From Trichococcus shcherbakoviae (GTDB lineage: Bacteria; Bacillota; Bacilli; Lactobacillales; Aerococcaceae), in NCBI RefSeq assembly GCF_963666195.1, contig NZ_OY762653.1:806001-870000 (forward strand): a stretch of 64,000 nt of DNA, given 5' to 3'. This document shows, in pieces, positions 1 through 8,755 of the stretch. The first letter of the stretch is position 1. Every line of letters begins with the position of its first letter. Under the pieces are notes generated by a model that did no database searches, was not told the origin of the DNA, and saw only the letters and a program-made list of their open reading frames with translations. Position numbers and translations under genes: made by a program.

Positions 1-238
1 AAAAGACATATCCCAAAAACTTCCGCGTAATCAGAGCCATCACCAGCACAAGGACCACTTGGAAGAGAAAGTTCCAGCTGCCGATTGTCACGTGCGCAAA
101 CATTTCGTTCAACACCACCGGCACGGATGAAATCGTCGACACCCCTAATTCACTTTTAATCATCAACGACACGGCAATGGCATTGCACATCACGCCCATC
201 GCCAAAGCAAGTTCACTTGCCAACACTTTTTTCTCCAT
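1..238 (-). CDS. YczE/YyaS/YitT-like membrane protein, N-terminal part
   Basis: This is the first 79 codons of a gene that runs off the left edge of the window. The start is the ATG at 238, preceded by an AAGGA ribosome site. The protein begins MEKKVLASELALAMG and continues with two hydrophobic stretches, around residues 8-27 and 51-72. A segment resembling SELGVSTISSVPVVL lies between them. That pattern (a helix, a short 'LGVS.IS..P' loop, then a helix) is typical of the YczE/YyaS/YitT family of integral membrane proteins, whose transported substrate is unknown. The family call rests on this short N-terminus only. Confidence 0.6.
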   Translation of the reverse strand, partial: MEKKVLASELALAMGVMCNAIAVSLMIKSELGVSTISSVPVVLNEMFAHVTIGSWNFLFQVVLVLVMALITRKFLGYVF

Positions 239-269
239 ATCTTCATCCTTATTCTATCCTTCACATTTT

Positions 270-911
270 TTACTCTTTGATGACCAGTCCGAGCATCACA
301 ACGAAGTCCAGCGCCTGTTCTTCGCTGACGATTGCGCCTTTGAGATCCTCAAGTGTGACGCTGATGCGCTCAAATCGGCAACTGCTGATGTCGATTGCCT
401 TCAAAGGGGTTCCGGTGAAATTGATTCCGGACAGCTCACACTCCGAAAAATCGACTTTCTTCAGTTTGCATGTATAAAAATCGGCCTCATTCAGGCGACA
501 GTTCTCGTAACGGACATTCTTCTGCTTGCTGAATCCCAAAGCCGCCATCTGCAGGTTGCATTCCCGGAAAAGCACGTCCTCAAAGACCCCTTCGGTCATC
601 GAGGTACCAATGAGCCGGCAATTCACGAAGCGGACACGTTTCATCGTCACTTCATCCAGCTGCACATTGGCGAAATCGCAGCTTTCGAAGATGACATCCC
701 GCAAGTACAATTGCGGCACCGTCGCTTCGCTGAAAGTCACGTTCTGGAATCTGACTTCGGTGAACTCCACTCCTCGTCTGTCGCCAAGGTCGATGGCAGT
801 ATCTTTGAAGAGGGCATGCTCTAGGTAAGGTTCATCCGGATCGAAGCAGTCGTCGAAATTTATTTCAGGCAAATCCTTTGGTATTGCGGGTTCCATGATC
901 TTTACGGGCAC
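270..911 (-). CDS. pentapeptide-repeat protein
   Basis: This 213-residue protein carries repeated A(D/N)LXX-type pentapeptides from about residue 50 to residue 180, for example CDFANVQ, CRLIGTS, CNLQMAA, CRLNEADF, CELSGINF and CRFERISV. Such repeats fold into a right-handed quadrilateral beta-helix. There is no signal peptide or membrane segment, so it is probably cytosolic. The start is a GTG at 911 with GGAAGGA about 10 bases upstream; an internal ATG at 896 is the alternative. Family members range from gyrase-protecting proteins to proteins of no known role, and the sequence does not say which this is. It lies 31 bases upstream of the YczE-like gene on the same strand, so they may share a transcript. 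Confidence 0.8.
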   Translation of the reverse strand: MPVKIMEPAIPKDLPEINFDDCFDPDEPYLEHALFKDTAIDLGDRRGVEFTEVRFQNVTFSEATVPQLYLRDVIFESCDFANVQLDEVTMKRVRFVNCRLIGTSMTEGVFEDVLFRECNLQMAALGFSKQKNVRYENCRLNEADFYTCKLKKVDFSECELSGINFTGTPLKAIDISSCRFERISVTLEDLKGAIVSEEQALDFVVMLGLVIKE

Positions 912-1011
912 TTTGCTTCATTCCTTCCAAAAAGTTCGCTTACTCTAAGTATACACGAATAATCTTCGCTTAGATATCCTTGCTTTCGTGATCTGCTCTT
1001 TCGTCCGGAGT

Positions 1012-1019
1012 GATATAAT
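1012..1019 (+). promoter_or_regulatory. extended -10 promoter of guaD
   Basis: TGATATAAT is an extended -10 element about 35 bases before the guaD start codon. No good -35 box is seen at 17 bases. Confidence 0.4.
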
Positions 1020-1052
1020 GGAGGCAAGGAAACAGGACAAGGAGGAATTCAT

Positions 1053-2423
1053 ATGGATCATGCATATGCTAAAGTGTTTCGGGGGACTGCTTTCACGAGC
1101 AAGTCGCCTCAAGAAGTGAGCGTATGGGAGGATTGTCTGTTTTGTCTGGATGCGGATGGGGTGATCCGGTGCATACTGAAGCAGCAGGATCCTGAATATG
1201 ATAACGTTTTGGCCGCATACAAAGGATCGGAAAAATTCCGTGAACTTGCTGAGGGACAGTATTTTCTGCCGGGGTTCATCGATCTGCACATCCACGCTCC
1301 GCAATGGGCGCAAGCCGGCACTGCCATGGACATCCCATTACATGATTGGCTGGACACCTATACTTTCCCGCTGGAATCGAAATTCTCCGATCTAGATTTC
1401 GCCCGCAAAGTCTACCAGGATCTTGTCACAACGCTGTTGGCGAACGGTACGACGACTGCGCTCTATTTCGCGACCGTACACAAGGAAGCCAGCTTTCTTT
1501 TGGCCCAGCTTTGCGCCGACAAAGGCCAACGCGGTTTGGTCGGGAAAGTTGTCATGGACGACAAGGCAGAGAATCCGGATTTTTACCGGGATGAAAGCAC
1601 GGAAACCGCATTGGCGGACACGGAAAGTTTCATCCAACTGGTCCAAGAATTGAACAAGACGACCAAACAAGGCGTCTACCCGGTTGTGACTCCCCGCTTC
1701 ATCCCGAGCTGCACGGACGAAGCGCTGGCGGGTCTCGGCGAATTGGCGAAAAAATACGGCACGCACATCCAATCGCATTGCAGCGAAAGCGATTGGGAGC
1801 ACAACTATGTCCTCGAGCGGATGCACAAGAGCGACACGTTTGCGCTCCATGAGATGGGACTTCTGCAGGACAAAGCAGTCATGGCGCACGCCGTCTTCCT
1901 TTCGGATGCGGATGCCGATTTGTTTGCCGAAACCGGCACAGCAATCGCCCATTGTCCGATTTCGAATGTCTGCTTTTCGAACGGTGTCCTTCCCGCTGCC
2001 CGTTTCACTAGGAAAGGGATCGACATCGGCTTGGGAACGGACATCTCCGGAGGCTTCTCCCCCAGCCTTTTCGACAATATCCGACAGGCTGTCATCTCCT
2101 CGAGGATGCTGGAGGAAGGCGTTGATCCGTCGCTTGCGGCTCCGGAACGCGGCTTACCGCATTCTCGGATTACCGCTAACGAGGCGTTCTACTATGCGAC
2201 TGCCGGCGGAGGACAGAGCTTGAGCCTGCCGATCGGACGGTTAGAGGAAAACTATGCCTGGGATGTCCAAGTGATCGACGTCAACGCGCCTAACGCCAAA
2301 CTGCCGCTGTTCGACGAAGGGATTTCGATGGAAAATCTGCTGCACAAAATCCTCTTTTTGAGCCGCCCGGAAAACATCCGCGAGGTTTGGGTCCAGGGCG
2401 AATGCGTGCATAAAAGGAAGTAA
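1053..2423 (+). CDS. guaD: guanine deaminase
   Basis: This 456-residue amidohydrolase deaminates guanine to xanthine in the cytosol, part of purine salvage and catabolism. The metal-binding and catalytic set of the family is present: HIH at 79-81 in 'GFIDLHIHAP', His242 in 'SHCSE', His279 in 'AHAVFL' and Asp330 in 'GLGTDISGG'. The length matches bacterial GuaD. The start has a perfect AAGGAGG site 7-8 bases upstream, and a rho-independent terminator follows, so the gene is probably a single transcription unit. A purine permease of the NCS2 family lies nearby on the opposite strand, which fits a purine-use neighbourhood. Confidence 0.93.
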   Translation: MDHAYAKVFRGTAFTSKSPQEVSVWEDCLFCLDADGVIRCILKQQDPEYDNVLAAYKGSEKFRELAEGQYFLPGFIDLHIHAPQWAQAGTAMDIPLHDWLDTYTFPLESKFSDLDFARKVYQDLVTTLLANGTTTALYFATVHKEASFLLAQLCADKGQRGLVGKVVMDDKAENPDFYRDESTETALADTESFIQLVQELNKTTKQGVYPVVTPRFIPSCTDEALAGLGELAKKYGTHIQSHCSESDWEHNYVLERMHKSDTFALHEMGLLQDKAVMAHAVFLSDADADLFAETGTAIAHCPISNVCFSNGVLPAARFTRKGIDIGLGTDISGGFSPSLFDNIRQAVISSRMLEEGVDPSLAAPERGLPHSRITANEAFYYATAGGGQSLSLPIGRLEENYAWDVQVIDVNAPNAKLPLFDEGISMENLLHKILFLSRPENIREVWVQGECVHKRK

Positions 2424-2487
2424 ATGAGTCGCAAGGCGAATTTACGTTGTGCTGCATTTGGTTTGCTGCCGAGGCAACTCCAGCTAG

Positions 2488-2519
2488 CCTCCGGATTGTT
2501 GATGATTCGGAGGTTTTTT
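2488..2519 (+). terminator. terminator after guaD
   Basis: A 9-bp stem (CCTCCGGAT / ATTCGGAGG, one G-U pair) with an 8-base loop is followed directly by a run of T. Confidence 0.8.
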
Positions 2520-2550
2520 GTATTTTCGAAACGTGGTTGTCCGGGGGCTG

Positions 2551-2736
2551 GTTGTCCGATTCTTCTGGGTTATCGGACATCCGCATCATCAGCGGGGCTC
2601 TGGTTGTCCGATTCTTCCGGGTTATCGGACAACCGCATCATCAGCCGGGCTCCGGTTGTCCGATTCTTCCGGGTTATCGGACATCCGCATCATCGTAGAA
2701 GGCCGGGATGTCCGATTCTTTCGGGTTATCGGACAA
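2551..2736 (+). repeat. four tandem 52-bp units, each a hairpin
   Basis: Four units start at 2551, 2603, 2655 and 2707, exactly 52 bases apart. Each has the inverted arms TTGTCCGAT and ATCGGACAA (or TGTCCGAT / ATCGGACA) around a TCTTCYGGGTT loop, then a linker like CCGCATCATCAGC. A partial unit (GGTTGTCCGGGGG) precedes the first. The array fills the gap between guaD and the VOC gene and encodes nothing obvious. Confidence 0.9.
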
Positions 2737-2887
2737 CTACCTTATCGTTTGTTGCTGCGTTTTTTTAATCAGTACTTCCCATACGGGTCCCTCAACGCCT
2801 TTAATAAGTTCCGCTTCGGGTAAATAAAATGCCTATATGACCTATTCATGTTAGAATGAAAATAATATACTATTGGAGGATGCTATT

Positions 2888-3268
2888 ATGAACCAAAAAC
2901 TCGTTGAAATTTGCCTGCGTGTCAGAGATATTGACGCTACTTTAGACTTCTATACTAATCTATTTGATTTTGAAGTTGCCAGCCACAGAAAATTCCCTGA
3001 AGATAAGTTTGATTTAGTTTATCTGAATTCTCCCGGCTCTTCTGTACAAATTGAACTCACTTACAATTACGATGCCGAGCCATATAATGTAGGAAATGGC
3101 TTCAGTCATTTAGGTGTGACTGTCAGTGACTTAGAAAAAATGCATGAAGTTTGTAAAGCTTCTGCTTACGAAACAGGTGAATTAAAAGGACTTTCAGGCG
3201 GCACACCAACCTATTTCTTTGTGACGGACCCTGATGGCTATCGAATTGAAGTAAAGCGCGCAAAATAA
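2888..3268 (+). CDS. VOC-family protein, glyoxalase I-like
   Basis: This 126-residue protein has the two beta-alpha-beta-beta-beta modules of the vicinal oxygen chelate fold. 'EICLRVRDIDATLDFYTNLF' opens the first module, 'GFSHLGVTVSDLEKM' opens the second, and 'TDPDGYRIEV' closes it with the terminal Glu ligand. The pattern resembles lactoylglutathione lyase, which removes methylglyoxal, but the substrate cannot be fixed from sequence. The start is the ATG at 2888, which has GGAGG 9 bases upstream; the TTG at 2873 lies before that site and is not credible. The gene is visibly more AT-rich than its neighbours, which may mean recent acquisition. Confidence 0.75.
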   Translation: MNQKLVEICLRVRDIDATLDFYTNLFDFEVASHRKFPEDKFDLVYLNSPGSSVQIELTYNYDAEPYNVGNGFSHLGVTVSDLEKMHEVCKASAYETGELKGLSGGTPTYFFVTDPDGYRIEVKRAK

Positions 3269-3330
3269 TTTTTCGAAAATTATTAATGGAAGCCTATCGT
3301 CTTTTCAATATGCCTTCATTTACCCAAAAA

Positions 3331-3368
3331 GAAACACGCAAGCAGCCAAGCGGATGCTTACGTGTTTC
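3331..3368. terminator. bidirectional terminator between convergent genes
   Basis: The long stem GAAACACGCAAGCA / TGCTTACGTGTTTC has A-rich sequence on its left and CTTTT on its right. It can serve both the VOC gene and the purine permease gene, which converge here. Confidence 0.8.
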
Positions 3369-3399
3369 TTTTCATTCAAGCTGCTCAAGCAGCGTATGT

Positions 3400-4713
3400 T
3401 CAGACTTTTTCTTTCAGGATGATGTTCAAGACCAATGCAACGATCGTACCTGCCGAGATACCGGAAGAGAACAATCCGCTCAAGATGCCTGGCAATTGTG
3501 CCACTGTATCGGGAACAAAGGAAACTCCCAGACCGACACCCAACGCAGAAGCGACGATGATCATGTTGCGGTTGTTGAATTCAACGCGGGACAGTGATTG
3601 CACACCGGCAGCGGCAACTGTACCGAACATCAAGATGCCTGCACCACCCAAAACAGGTTGCGGCATGATTGAAATCAGGGTAGCAAATTTAGGGAACAGG
3701 CTCATCACGATCATGATGATACCGCCCATGATGGCTACTTTACGGGAAGCATTGCGGGTCAACGGGATCAATCCGGCATTTTGGCTGAAAGTTGCAGCTG
3801 GACCGGACCCGATGAAAGGCGCGATGAACGAACCGAAACCATCCGCACGGACACCGGCAGCAATTCTTTCATCCGTCAGTTTTGTTTCCGTAACGGCACC
3901 CAAAGTCTGCATAACGCCGACTGTTTCAATGACGGTTACGAGATAGCCGGATACGAAAGGAATCGCGTATTCAAGCTTGAAATCAGGCACTCCAAATTTG
4001 AAGAATTGTGGTAAGGCAAACCATTCAGCGGCAACTACCTGGCCGAAGTCGACCATCCCCAACGGAATGCAGACGACATAACCGATTGCGGCACCGATCA
4101 GAACAGCGGCTGGCGCGATTCTGCTTGGTCCGTAATGGTTGATCAAAGCGATGATCAGGAACACGAGCACTGCGATACCGATATTCATCGGATTACCGAA
4201 ATCCTCAGATCCGAAGCCACCGCCTGCCCAGCCCATCGCAACGGACATCAGCGTCATCCCCATCAAAGAGATAACCGAACCGGTAACAACCGGCGGGAAA
4301 AACTTCAACAATGGTTTTACAAAATAACTTAAACCAACTTCAAGTAAAGCACCCAACATCGTACCACCGAAGTAGGCAGTGATGCCGCCCGCTCCGATGA
4401 CGGCAGCAGCCGGTGCCACAAATGCAAAGTCAGTTCCCATGATCGTCGGCAAGCCCGCTCCGACGCGGAACCATTTCGGACCGAAACCTTTGGATTGAAT
4501 GATTGAAACGATACCCGAAGCCAAAAGCGCCGCGCTGACCATATAAGCAGTATCCTCAACCCCGAAACCTGCGATTCCGGCAATGATAAGCGGTACTGCC
4601 ACTAAACCACCGAAAGCGGTGATGACGTTCTGAAATCCTAAAACGATTGTCGTGCCTAAATCCGGTTTATCTTCCACACCGTAAGTCAGGCCTGTATGTA
4701 CTTTCTCTTCCAT
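3400..4713 (-). CDS. NCS2-family purine (xanthine/uracil-type) permease
   Basis: This 437-residue integral membrane transporter has about 12-14 hydrophobic segments. Family signatures are 'GFQNVITAFGGLVAVPLI' near the N-terminus, the substrate-site region 'VIETVGVMQTLGAVT', and 'GFGSFIAPFIGSGPAATFSQNAG'. NCS2 proteins import uracil, xanthine or urate by proton symport; the neighbouring guanine deaminase makes a xanthine- or guanine-type substrate plausible. The start is the ATG at 4713 (MEEKVHTG), preceded by GGAGGAG. An in-frame upstream extension exists but has no such site. Confidence 0.85.
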   Translation of the reverse strand: MEEKVHTGLTYGVEDKPDLGTTIVLGFQNVITAFGGLVAVPLIIAGIAGFGVEDTAYMVSAALLASGIVSIIQSKGFGPKWFRVGAGLPTIMGTDFAFVAPAAAVIGAGGITAYFGGTMLGALLEVGLSYFVKPLLKFFPPVVTGSVISLMGMTLMSVAMGWAGGGFGSEDFGNPMNIGIAVLVFLIIALINHYGPSRIAPAAVLIGAAIGYVVCIPLGMVDFGQVVAAEWFALPQFFKFGVPDFKLEYAIPFVSGYLVTVIETVGVMQTLGAVTETKLTDERIAAGVRADGFGSFIAPFIGSGPAATFSQNAGLIPLTRNASRKVAIMGGIIMIVMSLFPKFATLISIMPQPVLGGAGILMFGTVAAAGVQSLSRVEFNNRNMIIVASALGVGLGVSFVPDTVAQLPGILSGLFSSGISAGTIVALVLNIILKEKV

Positions 4714-5024
4714 GTTTCTCCTCCTGATAACGAACATTAATGATTGCAAAACAAAATATAATTCGTTTATTAACGACAAATAAAATTATATCGATATCAC
4801 ATACAATTGTAAAGTGTAAAAAACGAATTATAAGGGCTTTCATTATGAGAATCTTCACATTTTTAGACGTTAAAAGGGTTAAAAGCGAACGTTTCGAATT
4901 TTTTTTGGGTATTTGTATTGAAATAACGAATTATGCTTTATATATCATTGTCAGATACGGGTGCGATGTAGTCTGATTTTTTGTTATACTGTAGTAAATG
5001 AAACAGATGAATGGAGCATAAGCA
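4714..5024. promoter_or_regulatory. divergent control region with CGAA motifs
   Basis: This roughly 310-base AT-rich gap separates the divergent permease and Nudix genes. It contains several AACGAAC / AACGAAT-type motifs, near 4730, 4762 (inverted), 4825 and 4925, which loosely resemble PurR boxes. I could not build a purine riboswitch here. Purine regulation is an inference. Confidence 0.3.
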
Positions 5025-5441
5025 ATGAAATCAGAAAAATCGTGCGGAGCCATCGTGCTCTCCCCAGATAACACTAACCGAAAAGTATTATTGATCAAAC
5101 ACGAAAACGGCGGCCATTGGGCATTCCCGAAAGGCCACGTCGAGGAAGGCGAAACGGAAGTCGAAACAGCATTGAGGGAAATCAAGGAAGAAACCGGCTT
5201 GAGCACCGATCTAAGCACCACCTTCCGGAAATCCGTCAGCTACTCCCCTGCTCCCGGCGTAATGAAAGAAGTCGTCTACTTCATCGCCTTCGCCCATACG
5301 GAAACAATCGAAAAGCAGGATGCCGAGATCACCGACTTCGCCTGGATGCCGTTCAATGAAGCTTTGCAGGCCATCACCTACGACAACGACAAAAGCATCC
5401 TGCAGTCCGCCATCGATTTTATCGAAGGCATGAAAAACTAA
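5025..5441 (+). CDS. Nudix hydrolase, diadenosine tetraphosphatase-like
   Basis: This 138-residue protein has a complete Nudix box at residues 37-59, from GHVEEGE through REIKEETGL, which binds the divalent metal and cuts a nucleoside diphosphate linked to another group. Its short single-domain form with the early 'SCGAIVL' strand and 'HWAFPKGHVE' resembles bis(5'-nucleosyl)-tetraphosphatases, but substrate assignment within the family is unreliable. The start ATG follows GGAGC by about 8 bases. The hairpin after it is shared with the convergent GntR gene. Confidence 0.8.
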   Translation: MKSEKSCGAIVLSPDNTNRKVLLIKHENGGHWAFPKGHVEEGETEVETALREIKEETGLSTDLSTTFRKSVSYSPAPGVMKEVVYFIAFAHTETIEKQDAEITDFAWMPFNEALQAITYDNDKSILQSAIDFIEGMKN

Positions 5442-5443
5442 GA

Positions 5444-5484
5444 AAAGCAAAGAAGGACCGCCTCAAATGAGGCGACCCTTCTTT
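5444..5484. terminator. hairpin between convergent genes
   Basis: The stem GCAAAGAAGG..CGCCTC / GAGGCG..CCTTCTTTGC is strong. The T-run is on the minus strand side (CTTTTC after the stem), so it best serves the GntR gene. Confidence 0.65.
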
Positions 5485-5504
5485 GCATCCAAAATTCCAG
5501 TAAT

Positions 5505-5573
5505 GTATCCTGCTCCGGCGAACGACGGCTTAGTCGGAGGTCTTTATGCTCTTCGAGTATCCTGCTCCGGCGA
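5505..5573 (+). repeat. direct repeats with CTCCGGCGA motif
   Basis: GTATCCTGCTCCGGCGA occurs at 5505-5521 and again at 5557-5573, 52 bases apart, in an otherwise non-coding gap (5442-5690). An inverted copy of the core (CGCCGGAG) follows near 5634. Related CTCCGGCG / CGCCGGAG motifs recur at about 52.73-52.88 kb. Confidence 0.7.
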
Positions 5574-5690
5574 GCTCTGCGCCACCGTAGGACCGGATCG
5601 ATTCAACTCCCCTTCTCCGTCCAATACCAATCTCGCCGGAGGTCAAGCCACCGAACGGTCGAATCGCAACTGCCCTCACAGAACTTCCGC

Positions 5691-6404
5691 TCAATTGCGC
5701 GTCAAAACGATTTCGACGGCAAACTTGTCGTAGCGATGGACAGAAGTGGAGAACTCAAACGCATTACCGGTATCAAGATAGCCGACCTGCTCGGCTACCG
5801 CCACTGGATCACCCTTGTCCAGTCCAAGCTCCTCCGCCTCAAAATCAGTGGCTTTGCGAACAGCAACCGTCCTATGCGCGCTCTGAATGTTCAACTTTAG
5901 ATCATTTTCAATATATTCATAGATCGAGCCTTTGAGATTTTTATCCTTGATGTTCGGTATCAGATCAATCGGCATGTAGATTTTTTCCATTACGATTGGT
6001 TCGTCTTCCAAATAGCGTACCCGATAGATGTCATACACAAAGCTGCCAAGCGAAATATTCAACTTTTTGGCTGCAACCTCCGGCACCTTCACAATCGAAA
6101 AATTCAGTATTTTGCTGTGGACCTTTTTCCCGGCATATAGCGCAGTCATGCCGCGGAATTGATTCGCCATCGTCACGCGCTTGATTTCCTCCAGATTCAG
6201 GTCCTTCACAAAAGTACCGGAACCTCTCCGCTTGATGACCAATCCTTCTGCTACCAAGATGTCCAATGCCTTTTTTACAGTCATTTTGCTTGCATTGTAA
6301 TGAATACACATATCTTTTTCGAAGGGAATCTGTTGATTGGCAACGTACTCTCCGTTTACGATTTTATTCCGAATATCATTGGATATGATGACATATTTTT
6401 GCAT
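5691..6404 (-). CDS. GntR-family regulator with UTRA domain (HutC type)
   Basis: This 237-residue protein is a DNA-binding repressor or activator controlled by a small molecule. The first ~70 residues form the winged helix-turn-helix ('YVIISNDIRNKIVNGEY', 'ASKMTVKKALDILVAEGLVIKRRGSGTFV'). From about residue 90 there is an effector-binding UTRA domain of the HutC subgroup, ending 'FEFSTSVHRYDKFAVEIVL'. HutC-type members often sense sugars or sugar phosphates, but no metabolic gene adjoins this one, so its target is unknown. AGAGGTG lies 12 bases before the ATG. The gene stands alone at the left border of the defence island. Confidence 0.88.
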   Translation of the reverse strand: MQKYVIISNDIRNKIVNGEYVANQQIPFEKDMCIHYNASKMTVKKALDILVAEGLVIKRRGSGTFVKDLNLEEIKRVTMANQFRGMTALYAGKKVHSKILNFSIVKVPEVAAKKLNISLGSFVYDIYRVRYLEDEPIVMEKIYMPIDLIPNIKDKNLKGSIYEYIENDLKLNIQSAHRTVAVRKATDFEAEELGLDKGDPVAVAEQVGYLDTGNAFEFSTSVHRYDKFAVEIVLTRN

Positions 6405-6623
6405 ATTTTAGCATTGCACCTCTCGTAAAATAATTAAGCTTGACGCAAGAAAAATCAAAAAAATTAGGCTTTGTCGAAAAAAGTCTATATTTTCAGTATA
6501 CATAAAATATGGCTCTAAGACAATCCTTCTTCAAGCTTGTCGATATCAGCAGGCGTATTCTACTTTATACGATAGTTGATAGGATCTCAAATCAGTCAAT
6601 TTCAAAATCGTATCCATAAACAC

Positions 6624-6667
6624 GAAAAAGAGCACTCCACCAAAAACGATGGTATGCGCTCTTTCGT
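6624..6667 (-). terminator. terminator of the helicase operon
   Basis: On the minus strand, GAGCGCATACCA pairs with GGTGGAGTGCTC across an A/T-rich loop and is followed by TTTTTCG, directly after the helicase stop codon. Confidence 0.7.
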
Positions 6668-6679
6668 CGTCTGTCACAT

Positions 6680-8755
6680 TCAAATCGAAAAGAAGTTGTT
6701 CAGAATCCACTTGATTTTCAAGCTTGCGGGAACCAATTGCATGAATTTTTGATGGGCCGTCAACTCTTCGATGGCCTTCTCGTTTTTCTCCAGATACGCT
6801 ACGACATTATCCAGAGAAACATCCCCTCCAGCAAGTCGTTCCACCATCCTTTTTATGTCGGGACCCGTGATCAAGGAGTGTTTGTCATGCAGTTGATATT
6901 TTTCTCCCTCAGTTGCGATGCTCTTGATGAGCAGCAGCAACGCGATATTGAACTTAGTCCCCCTGAATGTCACGATGCCTATATTCGTCTGATTGTCCTC
7001 ATACCAATAGTTCCCGTCATCGTAGTATAGTTCACTCTTCAAAAAATCAAAATCGCGGGTGATCTTGTCATTGTTCAGGGTCAGATAATCTCCCGTCCGC
7101 AAGAGCTTTTCCATATTCTCACGCACTTCGTTGGAGACGAAGCCTTCGTCGCTGATGAATTTCGGGGGTCTTCCTTCTTTCGTCATTTCCACCATGATGC
7201 GCTTAGCCTTCACATCGATATCTTTCACGATCCACACCCGGGCCGCCAACAGAATTTTGCTTTCGATCTGGATATCGGGTGTGAACGGCAGACTGCCGAT
7301 GCGCTCATGCTGGTAATGGACAGAAAAATCACTGGTAGTGAAAAACAGTGCATAGAAATCTCTGGAACGCAGCAGACGCTCTCCCTCCAAACCGACAATC
7401 GCCTCTTCATCCATGATTTCGATGAAGTCTTTTTCAACCATATAATCAATCAACAGCGCCAAATCTGCATCCGAAATCGCTGACCAGACCGGAAAGGTTT
7501 TATTCAGCTGCAACAATTGCGTCATCGGCATACTGACCTTTTGGAAAAGGATTGCCATCACCTGATGCGCCAAAGCATTGTAGGGAGTCTCGATCATTTC
7601 TGTTGCATCCAATTCACCCCGTTCCAGCAAATCCAATGCGGCATAGGTCTGAAGCATTTCCCAGGAGTCATCTTCCACAATGTGAAGGATGCTTTGGTGG
7701 CTTCTCCGTCCGCTGCGCCCCAGTCTTTGGCTCAACGAAGAAGTGGATGGAGGAGAACCGTACTGCACCACACTGTCCACCGATCCGATATCTATTCCCA
7801 ATTCCAAGGTGGAGGTGCAGGTGATCGTGAACAGCTGATCCTCATTATTTTTGGCAAAAAATTCCACTTCTTCACGCAAAAGTTTGTCCACCGATGAGTG
7901 ATGGGCAAAATAGCGGATGGGCGCGTTCTCTTTTTTTGCCATCTTATCCAATTTATGGGTGATTTCTTCCACTCTGTTGCGGGAATTCGGAAAAATCAGC
8001 ATCGTTTCCGTTTTGGAATACTGATAGATCGCTGCCAAGGATTCCCTTGCGACAAAGGGACCCGCCTCACCACTCGTGTAGTCTATCGTGACGAGCAGAT
8101 CATTTTTATCGCGGTCCACGAGAATATCCGTATCCCTCTGGCTGCCGAAGAAGGCTTTCGCATAACCGAAATCCTTCTTGTTCAAGGTTGCGCTCATCGC
8201 GATGAAACGTGGCGCTTGCATGAATTGGCTGATCCGTTGCAGCAACGATTGCAAATGAACACCACGTTCCGTCCCAAGAAAACTGTGCAACTCATCGATG
8301 ATGATCCATTCCACCCCTTTAAAGAGGTGCTGCGCCTTGCCAGGACGATTCACCAGCATGCCCTCTATCGATTCCGGTGTGATCAACAGAATACCTTTTG
8401 GTTGATTGACAACTTTCTTTTTCTGAGCCTGGGAAACCTCACCATGCCAGGGCGTGATCGGTATATCCAAATACGCACTGAGTTCGCTGATGCGCTGAAA
8501 TTGATCATTGATCAGTGCTTTCAAAGGAGAGATGTACAGCACCTTCAGCCCCGTATCCCAATCTTCCACGCTGTTCAGCGCCGGAATGAATGCCGCTTCC
8601 GTTTTCCCCGATGCCGTCGGAGCTGACAGAATAATGTTATGATCGGTATTGGCAACCTGTTTGATGGCAGCATTTTGAATACGCGTTAAGCTCGGCCAGC
8701 CTTTATCATAGATGTACTGCTGGATGTCCCGGCTGAGACTGTCAAATGCCTGCAT
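6680..8755 (-). CDS. brxHI: DEAD/DEAH-box helicase, BrxHI/Lhr-like
   Basis: This 691-residue superfamily 2 helicase has Walker A 'APTASGKT' at 45-52, the DEVH-type box 'DELH' at 154-157, 'SAT' at 188-190 and motif VI 'QRLGRSGRR' at 343-351. It lacks the long C-terminal Lhr extension and is about the size of BREX BrxHI helicases. Its ATG overlaps the stop codon of the BrxD-like gene (TGATG), so the two are probably translationally coupled. The three-gene operon, and BREX genes elsewhere in the window, point to phage defence. The symbol is by similarity; the trio could also act as a stand-alone system. Confidence 0.7.
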   Translation of the reverse strand: MQAFDSLSRDIQQYIYDKGWPSLTRIQNAAIKQVANTDHNIILSAPTASGKTEAAFIPALNSVEDWDTGLKVLYISPLKALINDQFQRISELSAYLDIPITPWHGEVSQAQKKKVVNQPKGILLITPESIEGMLVNRPGKAQHLFKGVEWIIIDELHSFLGTERGVHLQSLLQRISQFMQAPRFIAMSATLNKKDFGYAKAFFGSQRDTDILVDRDKNDLLVTIDYTSGEAGPFVARESLAAIYQYSKTETMLIFPNSRNRVEEITHKLDKMAKKENAPIRYFAHHSSVDKLLREEVEFFAKNNEDQLFTITCTSTLELGIDIGSVDSVVQYGSPPSTSSLSQRLGRSGRRSHQSILHIVEDDSWEMLQTYAALDLLERGELDATEMIETPYNALAHQVMAILFQKVSMPMTQLLQLNKTFPVWSAISDADLALLIDYMVEKDFIEIMDEEAIVGLEGERLLRSRDFYALFFTTSDFSVHYQHERIGSLPFTPDIQIESKILLAARVWIVKDIDVKAKRIMVEMTKEGRPPKFISDEGFVSNEVRENMEKLLRTGDYLTLNNDKITRDFDFLKSELYYDDGNYWYEDNQTNIGIVTFRGTKFNIALLLLIKSIATEGEKYQLHDKHSLITGPDIKRMVERLAGGDVSLDNVVAYLEKNEKAIEELTAHQKFMQLVPASLKIKWILNNFFSI

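Noticed and set aside
1392-1952. Long minus-strand frame inside guaD, and similar frames opposite pepF, brxC and others
   Set aside because: Shadows of well-supported genes on the other strand, with no ribosome site or recognisable domain.
2424-2823. Overlapping open frames through the 52-bp repeats
   Set aside because: They follow the repeat in several frames and have no ribosome site; 52 is not a multiple of 3, so each unit changes frame.
4714-5024. Purine riboswitch before the NCS2 permease gene
   Set aside because: I could not find the conserved junction bases of the purine aptamer on the minus strand; only CGAA-type motifs remain.
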